DNA of 12,921 nt from CAYQQR01 sp964420035. Its GTDB lineage: Bacteria; Bacteroidota; Bacteroidia; Bacteroidales; SM23-62. Below, in pieces: positions 1 through 5,892 of the stretch. The stretch spans positions 1 to 12,921 of the forward strand of contig CAYQQR010000066.1 of assembly GCA_964420035.1 (NCBI GenBank), written 5' to 3'. Both the position numbers and the translations under genes were made by a program. Every line of letters begins with the position of its first letter. Positions within the stretch are counted from its first letter, which is position 1. The notes below the pieces were generated by a model. The model was given only the letters and a program-made list of their open reading frames with translations. It was not told where the DNA came from and searched no databases.

Positions 1-56
1 GAGAATCAAATAAAAAAAGTCAAAATAAAAGTCAATCTTATTCAGGCATAGACTGC

Positions 57-116
57 GCGTAACCCGTAACCCGTACCACGTAACATTATAAATTCTGAAT
101 GCTGAATCCTGAATTA
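57..116. repeat. Intergenic short tandem repeats (CGTAACC and CTGAAT types)
   Basis: Two kinds of short degenerate repeat sit back to back in the AT-rich leader before asnS. At about 57-85 there are four imperfect copies of a CGTAACC/CGTACCA-type heptamer. At 91-115 there are three tandem heptamers (TCTGAAT, GCTGAAT, CCTGAAT) bounded by AATTC and GAATT, so the block is also a partial palindrome. The second type recurs twice more in the window on the opposite strand (about 4709-4728 and 5284-5308). Such low-complexity blocks are common between genes in Bacteroidota; that they are a dispersed family in this genome is an inference from three copies. The last copy of the block overlaps the asnS promoter region. 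Confidence 0.6.
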
Positions 117-131
117 CTCTGACTATCTTTG
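101..131 (+). promoter_or_regulatory. Putative asnS promoter, Bacteroidota type
   Basis: TATCTTTG at 124-131 is an exact match to the Bacteroidota -7 consensus TAnnTTTG. The predicted start of transcription is about 7 bases downstream, leaving a leader of about 18 bases before the ATG at 156. The -33 position (101-104) reads GCTG rather than TTTG and lies inside the CTGAAT repeat. The same GCTG-N19-TATCTTTG layout is found upstream of the PAP2 gene. Confidence 0.55.
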
Positions 132-155
132 CATCTTTATTAGATTAAAAATATT

Positions 156-1553
156 ATGAAAGAACAAGATCGCCCCAAGATAAAAGAGTTGCTTACCGGG
201 AAGCGGGTGGGACAGGAGGTGCTGGTGAAAGGCTGGGTGCGGACCCGCCGGGGCGGCAGCACGGTCAACTTCATCGCTTTGAACGACGGCTCTACCATAC
301 AGAACCTCCAGGTGGTGGTGGAGCTGGAACGCTTCGACGAAGAAATGCTCAAGCAGGTCACCACCGGCGCCGGCCTATGGGTCCGGGGCAAGCTGGTGGA
401 ATCCATGGGCAAGGGCCAGAAGGTTGAAGTGCAGGCCGGTGAACTGGGCGTGTACGGCGCTGCTCCCGCCGACAGCTATCCTTTGCAGAAAAAGGGGCAC
501 AGCCTGGAGTTCCTCCGGGAGATCGCCCACCTGCGTCCGCGCACCAACACCTTCGGGGCGGTGATGCGCATAAGGCACCACATGGCCTACGGGATCAACA
601 AATATTTCAATGACCGCGGCTTCTATTACATGCACACCCCCATCATCACCGGCTCGGATGCCGAAGGGGCCGGGGAGATGTTCCGGGTGTCCATACTGGA
701 CCCCAAAGATCCTCCCCTGGATGAAAAGAAGGAGGTGGATTTCAGCAAGGACTTTTTCGGACGGGAGACCAAGCTCACCGTCTCGGGTCAGCTCGAAGGC
801 GAGCTGGGGGCCCTGGCCCTGTCGCTGATCTATACCTTCGGGCCCACCTTCCGGGCCGAGAATTCCAATACCCCCAGGCACCTGGCGGAGTTCTGGATGA
901 TAGAACCCGAGATGGCCTTTTATGAGATACAGGACAATATGGATTTGGCCGAGGATTTTCTGAAGGTGGTGATACAGCATACCCTCGATCATTGCAGGGA
1001 CGACCTGGAGTTCCTGCAGAAGATGTATGACCAGGAACTGCTGGAGCGGCTGGATTTCATACTGAACCATACCTTCGAACGCATCGTTTATTCCGAGGCC
1101 ATTGACGTACTCGAAAAGTCGGGGCAGCAATTCGAGTTCCCCGTTTCCTGGGGGACCGACCTGCAGGCCGAGCATGAGCGTTACCTGGTGGAAAAACACT
1201 ATAAAAAACCCGTGATCATTACCGACTATCCGAAGGATATCAAGGCTTTTTACATGAAGCAGAACGATGACGGCAGGACCGTTCGCGGGATGGATGTGCT
1301 CTTCCCCCGCCTGGGAGAGATCATCGGCGGATCGCAGCGTGAAGATAATTACGATAAACTCCTGAACCGCATACGGGAGATGAACCTGCCCGAGAAGGAA
1401 CTATGGTGGTACCTGGATACCAGGCGCTTCGGAACAGTACCGCACTCGGGCTTCGGGCTTGGCTTTGAGCGTTTCATTCAGTTCGTTACCGGTATGGCCA
1501 ACATCCGCGATGTGATCCCCTTTCCCAGGACACCCAAAAATGCTGAGTTTTAG
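156..1553 (+). CDS. asnS: Asparaginyl-tRNA synthetase (asparagine--tRNA ligase)
   Basis: Cytoplasmic class IIb aminoacyl-tRNA synthetase that charges tRNA-Asn with asparagine using ATP. The 465-residue length is normal for the bacterial enzyme. An N-terminal OB-fold anticodon-binding domain covers roughly residues 17-100 (VLVKGWVRTRR, then FIALNDGS). The catalytic domain follows, with the AsnRS-typical LTVSGQLEGE segment, class II motif 2 at 228-235 (FGPTFRAE, with the ATP-binding Arg in FRAE) followed by NTPRHLAEFWMIEPE, and motif 3 at 432-439 (GFGLGFER). The PRHLAEFWMIEPE context separates it from AspRS and LysRS. ATG at 156 is preceded by a -7 box at 124-131 and has no clear Shine-Dalgarno sequence. 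rpoN follows after 61 bp on the same strand. The enzyme looks intact. Confidence 0.97.
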   Translation: MKEQDRPKIKELLTGKRVGQEVLVKGWVRTRRGGSTVNFIALNDGSTIQNLQVVVELERFDEEMLKQVTTGAGLWVRGKLVESMGKGQKVEVQAGELGVYGAAPADSYPLQKKGHSLEFLREIAHLRPRTNTFGAVMRIRHHMAYGINKYFNDRGFYYMHTPIITGSDAEGAGEMFRVSILDPKDPPLDEKKEVDFSKDFFGRETKLTVSGQLEGELGALALSLIYTFGPTFRAENSNTPRHLAEFWMIEPEMAFYEIQDNMDLAEDFLKVVIQHTLDHCRDDLEFLQKMYDQELLERLDFILNHTFERIVYSEAIDVLEKSGQQFEFPVSWGTDLQAEHERYLVEKHYKKPVIITDYPKDIKAFYMKQNDDGRTVRGMDVLFPRLGEIIGGSQREDNYDKLLNRIREMNLPEKELWWYLDTRRFGTVPHSGFGLGFERFIQFVTGMANIRDVIPFPRTPKNAEF

Positions 1554-1600
1554 CATAAACAACTTATTCAGGAATTTATTAAATTGGGGGTATAAGATTT

Positions 1601-1607
1601 AGAGGAG
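1601..1607 (+). promoter_or_regulatory. Strong Shine-Dalgarno site of rpoN
   Basis: AGAGGAG lies 7 bases before the ATG at 1615. It stands out because most other genes in the window have no recognisable Shine-Dalgarno sequence, as is usual in Bacteroidota. It fixes the rpoN start at 1615. No convincing TAnnTTTG box was found in the 61-bp gap after asnS, so co-transcription with asnS is possible. Confidence 0.6.
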
Positions 1608-1614
1608 AAAGACC

Positions 1615-3072
1615 ATGTTGAAGCAAAAGCTCCAGCAAAAACTATTACAGAAACTTTCCCCGCAGCAGATACAGATGATCAAGCTGCTGGAGATCCCTAC
1701 CATACAGCTGGAACAAAGAATCAAGCGGGAGCTGGAAGAGAACCCGGTGCTGGAAGATTCCGGTAGCGATGAGGGTCCGGTGGACGATGCGGACAGCAGC
1801 GAAGTGAAGGACCAGGATCCCGACGGCGATGAGTTTTCCCTGGAGGACTATATCGGGGACGACGATGAGATCCCTTCCTATAAGCTGAATCCCGGCAATT
1901 ATTCCAGGGATGAAAAACGGGAGGAGATACCTTTTTCAGTGGGGTCGACCTTCCACGAATACCTGCGTCAGCAGCTGGGTCTGCGCAAACTCACGGAAAG
2001 GCAGGAGATGCTGGCCGACTATATCCTCGGGAACATTGATGATGACGGTTATTTGAGAAGGAAGCTGGATGCCATCGTGGACGACCTGGCCTTTTCCCAG
2101 AATATACAGGCCGGGGAAGAAGAGCTGATGGAGATCCTGCGCATCATCCAGGACTTTGACCCGGCCGGGGTAGGGGCCCGGGACCTGCAGGAGTGTTTGC
2201 TGCTGCAACTGGAGAACAAGGACCGGGAGGACCCGGTGATCGAACGGACCTGGAAGATCCTCAAGTATCATTTCAACGAATTTACCAAGAAGCATTACGA
2301 CAAGATCATGGCCCGCGTGGACATCGGCGAGGAAGAGCTCAAAGAGGCCATCGATGAGATCGTGAAGCTGAACCCCAAGCCCGGCAGCTCCTTCAGCGAC
2401 CCCATGAGCAAGTCCTTTCACCAGATCGTGCCGGACTTCATCCTGGAGAACAACGACGGGGAACTGCAGCTGAGCCTGAACAGCCGCAATGTACCCGACC
2501 TGCGGCTTAGCGAGCATTATACCAACATGCTGGCCAGCTACAGTGAGAACAAGAACAAGCAAACCAGGGAACAAAAGGAAGCCATAGGCTTTGTAAAGCA
2601 GAAGCTGGATTCGGCCAAGTGGTTCATCGATGCCATCAAGCAACGGCAACACACCCTGCTGCTCACCATGAACGCCATACTGCAATATCAGAAGGAATAT
2701 TTCCAGGAAGGGGACGAAAGGAAGTTGCGCCCCATGATCCTCAAGGACATAGCGGAAATGACCGGCCTGGATATATCCACCATCTCCAGGGTTGCCAACA
2801 GCAAGTACATCCAGACCCATTTCGGTATTTTTCCTTTGAAGTATTTCTTTTCGGAAGGACTGCAGACCGAGAGCGGTGAGGAGGTTTCCACGCGGGAGAT
2901 CAAGAATATCCTGCAGGAATGCATCGAGAACGAAGACAAGAAAAAGCCCCTTACCGATGAAAAGCTTACTGAGATACTCAGGGAAAAAGGGTACAATATT
3001 GCCCGGCGCACGGTTGCCAAGTACCGTGAGCAGGTTGGCTTGCCCGTGGCCCGGCTGAGAAAGGAGCTCTGA
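1615..3072 (+). CDS. rpoN: RNA polymerase sigma-54 factor
   Basis: Alternative sigma factor that directs RNA polymerase to -24/-12 promoters and needs an AAA+ activator for open-complex formation. The 485 residues are full length. Region I (1-46) is Gln/Leu rich (LSPQQIQMIKLLEIPTIQLEQRI, ending EENPVLED), the part that contacts activators. Region II is an acidic linker at about 47-86, rich in D and E. The core-binding region includes LNPKPG (252-257). The helix-turn-helix region is at about 376-411 (DIAEMTGLDISTISRV). The RpoN box, ARRTVAKYRE, is at 463-472, the signature that reads the -24 element. Translation starts at the ATG after a strong AGAGGAG. The stop TGA shares its last base with the ATG of the following glycosyltransferase (TGATG), implying coupled translation. 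No sigma-54 activator gene and no clear -24/-12 promoter was seen in the window. Confidence 0.97.
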   Translation: MLKQKLQQKLLQKLSPQQIQMIKLLEIPTIQLEQRIKRELEENPVLEDSGSDEGPVDDADSSEVKDQDPDGDEFSLEDYIGDDDEIPSYKLNPGNYSRDEKREEIPFSVGSTFHEYLRQQLGLRKLTERQEMLADYILGNIDDDGYLRRKLDAIVDDLAFSQNIQAGEEELMEILRIIQDFDPAGVGARDLQECLLLQLENKDREDPVIERTWKILKYHFNEFTKKHYDKIMARVDIGEEELKEAIDEIVKLNPKPGSSFSDPMSKSFHQIVPDFILENNDGELQLSLNSRNVPDLRLSEHYTNMLASYSENKNKQTREQKEAIGFVKQKLDSAKWFIDAIKQRQHTLLLTMNAILQYQKEYFQEGDERKLRPMILKDIAEMTGLDISTISRVANSKYIQTHFGIFPLKYFFSEGLQTESGEEVSTREIKNILQECIENEDKKKPLTDEKLTEILREKGYNIARRTVAKYREQVGLPVARLRKEL

Positions 3073-4082
3073 TGAGCCGCATCCTGATCTGCCCGCTCAA
3101 CTGGGGCCTGGGCCATGCCAGTCGCTGCTCCGCCCTCATCCACCAATTACAGCAAGAAGGAAATGAAATTATCCTGGCTGCTGACGGTGCAGCCCGGTCT
3201 TACCTGCAATCCAATCACCCCGGCCTGCCCGTGTATGATCTGCCGGATATCCATGTGCAATACCCAAGGGGCGGCCTGACCCTGAGACACATGATACGGC
3301 TGGGCCTGATGCTGTTGCTGAGGAGGGGCCGGGACAGGAGGCGGTTGAAAAAGCTGGTTCAGGCGCGGGATATCGGCAGGATCATCTCGGATAACCGGCC
3401 CTGGCTATGGCATAGGAAGATACACAGCATCTACCTGACCCACCAGCTGAATGTGATCACCGGCAACCGCGCGGCCGGTTGGCTGGTGAACCGGCTGCAT
3501 CGCCGGATCATCCGGAATTATGAGGAATGCTGGGTTCCGGATTATGAAGGAGAAAACCGTCTGAGCGGCCGCCTGACAGCATACCGGTTCAGGAAACTAC
3601 CCATGAAATACCTGGGTCCGCTGTCCCGCTTTCAGGGCCGCAGCCCGCGGGACGATATCCAAAGGAAAGGGGTGCTGGTGCTCTTATCCGGTCCCGAACC
3701 CCACCGCAGTCTTCTGGAACACACCATCCTCTCCCAAACCGACTATACCCGCGAGCATGTGATCGTCATCCGCGGTTTGCCCCACGAGGAGGGTAAAATA
3801 CTGAATCCCGGCAGTGCCACCTTCCATAACCATCTTCCGGATGATGATTTTATCCGGCTCATCGAGCGCTCCCGCTACATCATCGCCCGGGGCGGGTATT
3901 CCACCATCATGGATCTGCACGTGCTGGGCCGTACCGCCATGCTGGTGCCTACGCCCGGGCAGACCGAGCAGGAGTATCTCTGCAGGTATCTGAGTGAAAA
4001 AGGGTTGTTTTTAACTTTAGATCAAAAGGGTTTTTCACTGGTGAAGGCTGTTAAGATGTTGGGGAACCTGGAACTAAATTAA
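3072..4082 (+). CDS. MurG-like GT-B glycosyltransferase (GT28 C-terminal type)
   Basis: Predicted sugar transferase of the GT-B fold with a family 28-like C-terminal half; donor and acceptor are not known. Near the N-terminus is the glycine-rich loop NWGLGHASR (10-18), as in MurG-like and UDP-glycosyltransferase-like proteins. The C-terminal domain opens with VLVLLSGPEPHRSLLE (about 201-216) and contains the nucleotide-sugar site region ARGGYSTIMDL (272-282) and TPGQTEQEYL (294-303). It has 336 residues and no signal peptide or clear transmembrane helix, so it is probably cytoplasmic or peripheral on the membrane. Many basic residues near 84-96 and 138-150 could favour membrane contact (inference). 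It starts within the rpoN stop codon and converges on the PAP2 gene with a 9-bp overlap. It is too short in similarity to true MurG to call it that gene. Confidence 0.8.
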   Translation: MSRILICPLNWGLGHASRCSALIHQLQQEGNEIILAADGAARSYLQSNHPGLPVYDLPDIHVQYPRGGLTLRHMIRLGLMLLLRRGRDRRRLKKLVQARDIGRIISDNRPWLWHRKIHSIYLTHQLNVITGNRAAGWLVNRLHRRIIRNYEECWVPDYEGENRLSGRLTAYRFRKLPMKYLGPLSRFQGRSPRDDIQRKGVLVLLSGPEPHRSLLEHTILSQTDYTREHVIVIRGLPHEEGKILNPGSATFHNHLPDDDFIRLIERSRYIIARGGYSTIMDLHVLGRTAMLVPTPGQTEQEYLCRYLSEKGLFLTLDQKGFSLVKAVKMLGNLELN

Positions 4083-4676
4083 CATGGTCCCCAACACTGT
4101 TCCCAACCCCAACAAATACCCAATATAAACCTCCCCCGGGGTGTGGGCGCGGAGGTAGAGGCGGGAGAAGGCGGCCAGGCCGGAGAGCAGGAAGACCAGG
4201 ATGAAATAAAAATACATATCGGCACCCAGGAAGAAAGCCAGGAAGAAGATCAGTCCCGTCAGTCCGCCCCAGCCCATCATATGGGCCGAGATCTTGAATT
4301 TAAGGTTGGAGATGGCTGCTAAAAGTACGATCAAAGCCGTGGCCAGGCTCCAGGTCTTGAGCGTGCCGGGCACGGGGGTGCGCTGAATAAGGTAAAAGGA
4401 GAAGAAATAGAGAATGGCCGTTAGGAAGTAAGGAATCAAACGCTCGTTGCGATTTTCCATTTTTACACTGGATATCAGTCTTTGCAACAGATACAGGGGA
4501 ACAAAGACCAGGGGCAGGATCAGGGTTCCCAGGACGGTGATGAGCAGGATGAGCTTTTTGGCTTCGACCGGGAGGAAAGAGATGTAGATGCCCGAAGAGA
4601 ACATAACCAATAATCCCAGCGAAGGGATCAGTAAAGGATGCAGGAGGTAGGATAGTATGGTGGTGAATGTCTTCAC
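4074..4676 (-). CDS. PAP2-superfamily integral membrane protein (lipid phosphatase-like)
   Basis: A membrane protein of 200 residues with about six hydrophobic helices, of the PAP2 / lipid phosphate phosphatase superfamily, which removes phosphate from lipid or isoprenoid phosphates. Numbered from the GTG at 4676, the three signatures are divergent: K72-MENRNE-R79 followed by LIP instead of RP; SAH132MMGWGG in place of PSGH; and S171-R172 with H178 and E182 in place of SRxxxxxHxxxD. The key R79, H132, R172 and H178 are present, so activity is possible but unproven. The reading frame stays open up to an ATG at 4868, but that stretch contains a 20-bp palindrome, the likely promoter and the divergent hemerythrin promoter, so the GTG start is preferred. 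The -7 box TATCTTTG (4705-4698) is about 21 bases before it. The end overlaps the glycosyltransferase by 9 bp. Confidence 0.75.
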   Translation of the reverse strand: MKTFTTILSYLLHPLLIPSLGLLVMFSSGIYISFLPVEAKKLILLITVLGTLILPLVFVPLYLLQRLISSVKMENRNERLIPYFLTAILYFFSFYLIQRTPVPGTLKTWSLATALIVLLAAISNLKFKISAHMMGWGGLTGLIFFLAFFLGADMYFYFILVFLLSGLAAFSRLYLRAHTPGEVYIGYLLGLGTVLGTMLI

Positions 4677-4697
4677 GTGTTTTCTCTTTGGGAAATT

Positions 4698-4728
4698 CAA
4701 AGATAAAGGAAGTAATTCAGAATTCAGC
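4698..4728 (-). promoter_or_regulatory. Putative promoter of the PAP2 gene with CTGAAT repeat
   Basis: On the minus strand TATCTTTG occupies 4705-4698, an exact TAnnTTTG match, about 21 bases before the GTG start at 4676. Upstream is GCTG at the -33 position, followed by AATTCTGAATTACTT. This 31-base stretch matches the asnS promoter region (101-131) at 25 of 31 positions, including the whole -7 box and an unbroken CTGAATTACT. Confidence 0.55.
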
Positions 4729-4747
4729 CTGCCTGCCGGCAGGCAGG
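4728..4747. repeat. Perfect 20-bp palindrome
   Basis: CCTGCCTGCCGGCAGGCAGG is identical to its own reverse complement over all 20 bases. It lies in the divergent spacer directly upstream of the PAP2 promoter. Read on the minus strand it produces LPAGR in the falsely extended PAP2 frame, one reason to reject that extension. The last nine bases of the window (12913-12921, AGCCTGCCT) match the left flank and arm of this element (4726-4734), so a second copy may begin at the window edge. Confidence 0.75.
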
Positions 4748-4786
4748 GACGACGGTACGTCTTGGGAAATGCCACCAATGCCGTTA

Positions 4787-4810
4787 GCATGATAATAATC
4801 ATTGTGATGC
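4787..4810. promoter_or_regulatory. Candidate operator: imperfect palindrome at the hemerythrin promoter
   Basis: A 24-bp imperfect palindrome has GCAT and ATGC at its ends and a centre of AATAATCATT type. Nine of the twelve base pairs are self-complementary. It covers the -33 element (4801-4804) of the hemerythrin promoter. The AT-rich core resembles Fur/PerR-class sites only loosely, with several mismatches to either consensus. A regulator-binding role is an inference from symmetry and position. Confidence 0.3.
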
Positions 4811-4831
4811 CGGGATTCACACCTACTTTTG
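4801..4831 (+). promoter_or_regulatory. Putative bacteriohemerythrin promoter
   Basis: ATTG at 4801-4804, exactly 19 bases, then TACTTTTG at 4824-4831. This fits the Bacteroidota TTTG-N19-TAnnTTTG layout with one mismatch in the -33 element and none in the -7 box. Transcription would begin about 7 bases on, giving a leader of about 20 bases before the ATG at 4857. It is the best promoter match in the window. Confidence 0.65.
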
Positions 4832-4856
4832 TAGATGATACCATAGACCGACCGCG

Positions 4857-5285
4857 ATGAATCAACATGCTTCACAAGAACCCCGGGGATGGAAGGAGGA
4901 ATACAATCTCAATAATGCCTTTATCGACGAGCAACACAAGTATTTCTTCGGGATCATGAACAGGATCCGGGCCGTGCTGGAAAAGGGCTCCTGTCCCGAC
5001 AAGGCCCGGGACATCTTCTTTGCCCTGGCGCATTATGCAGAACACTACCTGTTGCAGGAGGAGATCTATCTGAAGGACTATTCGGTTCCCGGCCTCAGGG
5101 GCCACCGGTCGATGCACCAGGATTTTATCGACAAGATGACCCGGTTCCAGGAGGATTATTCGAACAATAAGGATGAGGTGTGTGCTGAGTTGTTGGCTTT
5201 TCTGGAAGCATGGTTTGATGAACATATTCTGAAGTACGATCGGGAGGCGATTGAATTTCTGAATCAAAAGGGGATCGGGAAATGA
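4857..5285 (+). CDS. Bacteriohemerythrin with a shifted iron-ligand histidine
   Basis: A soluble four-helix-bundle protein of 142 residues of the hemerythrin family, which binds O2 (or senses O2/NO or iron) at a non-haem di-iron centre. Ligands can be assigned by spacing: H27 (IDEQH), E68, H83 and H87 (HRSMH), H123 and D128 (HILKYD). E68 to H83 is 15 residues, H83 to H87 is 4 and H123 to D128 is 5, as in classical hemerythrins. The sixth position, normally His four residues before the Glu, is Y64 here, and H63 lies one residue too early (AEHYLLQEE). The site may be altered or locally bulged. There is no extra sensory or methyl-accepting domain and no signal peptide, so it is cytoplasmic. ATG at 4857 follows a good promoter and lacks a Shine-Dalgarno sequence. 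The stop codon lies at the edge of a CTGAAT-type repeat. Confidence 0.88.
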   Translation: MNQHASQEPRGWKEEYNLNNAFIDEQHKYFFGIMNRIRAVLEKGSCPDKARDIFFALAHYAEHYLLQEEIYLKDYSVPGLRGHRSMHQDFIDKMTRFQEDYSNNKDEVCAELLAFLEAWFDEHILKYDREAIEFLNQKGIGK

Positions 5286-5308
5286 ATTCAGGATTCAGGA
5301 TTCAGAAT
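5284..5308 (-). repeat. CTGAAT-type tandem repeat at the end of the hemerythrin gene
   Basis: On the minus strand this reads ATTCTGAAT, CCTGAAT, CCTGAATTC, the same three-heptamer block as at 91-115. It starts inside the hemerythrin stop codon (TGA at 5283-5285) and has no TAnnTTTG box downstream of it, unlike the other two copies. Confidence 0.55.
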
Positions 5309-5375
5309 GTAGATTCTCGGTTTCCTGACTTTAATTTTCAACCACCAATTCGTAATGGATTGAATATCAGTAAAT

Positions 5376-5473
5376 CTCCCCCTCTCCACGCGGTGGTGAG
5401 GGGACTGGGGGAGAGGAAAAATGAATCACCCATTGGCCAATATCCCGAAGTGAAGACCGGGGGGAGAGGAAAA
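5376..5473. repeat. GC-rich inverted and direct repeat in the convergent spacer
   Basis: CTCCCCC (5376-5382) can pair with GGGGGAG (5407-5413), enclosing a smaller CCAC/GTGG hairpin (5386-5396). GGGGGAGAGGAAAA occurs at 5407-5420 and again at 5460-5473. This pattern looks like a dispersed intergenic element. It sits between the ends of two converging transcripts (hemerythrin from the left, the 126-residue gene from the right) and could help terminate both, though there is no U-tract. The remaining spacer, 5286-5508, has no convincing gene. Confidence 0.45.
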
Positions 5474-5508
5474 GATAGTAAAAATAGCCAAGGTAAGTGA
5501 TTTGGTAT

Positions 5509-5889
5509 TCAAATCAATCTTAGAAGCTTTGATTCCTGGGACAGCCGTAGGTTTTCGAGATCCAGATCCTGAACCAGGATCAGTCCCTCTTTATTGGCGG
5601 GGTCCTTGACCAGTTTATGAAGGATCTCCGGCAGCGCCATTCCTTGTTCCTGCAGACCCAGGATGCGGGCCAGGAGGACGGTGTGGTTGGTCCGGGTGTC
5701 GGGTTCCAGGAGTTCGTTTCCGTAGGGAACGATCATTCCGGGATAAAATTCAAGGCGGGCTTCCTCCATAAGTGAACCATCGCTTTGTCGCAATTCAACC
5801 ACCTGCATTTGATCGTTTACCAGCAGGATGGCATTTCTTTGGGGAACAAAGTTTTCGTCAAGAACAACGTGGGCAGCGAGTTTTCTCAT
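5509..5889 (-). CDS. Small protein resembling an amidohydrolase without its catalytic barrel
   Basis: A 126-residue cytoplasmic protein, no signal peptide. Residues 1-55 (MRKLAAHVVLDENF, then NAILLVNDQMQVVEL, then LEFYPGMIVP) resemble the N-terminal beta-sandwich half-domain of Bacteroidota amidohydrolases, where a comparable strand leads into PGFxNTHxHLE. Here that segment is PGMIVPYGNELLEP, without the metal-binding His-x-His. Residues 71-126 (LPEILHKLV, then EGLILVQDLDLENLRL and ESKLLRLI) resemble the family's C-terminal part, where a helix and the second half of the sandwich follow the barrel. The whole TIM barrel of some 250 residues is absent, and the protein has only three His residues, H7, H69 and H91. 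It starts 3 bp after the DUF4296 stop (TAATGAATG), so it is probably co-translated. The frame is uninterrupted, which argues for a kept gene over a fresh pseudogene. The homology is from memory; enzyme function is unlikely. Confidence 0.6.
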   Translation of the reverse strand: MRKLAAHVVLDENFVPQRNAILLVNDQMQVVELRQSDGSLMEEARLEFYPGMIVPYGNELLEPDTRTNHTVLLARILGLQEQGMALPEILHKLVKDPANKEGLILVQDLDLENLRLSQESKLLRLI

Positions 5890-5892
5890 TCA

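Noticed and set aside
375..1199. Antisense frame opposite asnS, and a similar one at 1936-2820 opposite rpoN
   Set aside because: The sense products carry full family signatures; the antisense translations are low-complexity His/Gly/Leu-rich shadows.
4677..4868. N-terminal extension of the PAP2 protein to an ATG at 4868
   Set aside because: The extra 64 codons run through a 20-bp palindrome, a CTGAAT repeat, the likely PAP2 promoter and the divergent hemerythrin promoter, and would overlap the hemerythrin start. The hydrophobic PAP2-like sequence begins at the GTG at 4676.
5282..5500. A 72-codon plus-strand frame after the hemerythrin gene
   Set aside because: It consists of repeat sequence (CTGAAT block and the CTCCCCC/GGGGGAG element) and has no coding signature or promoter.
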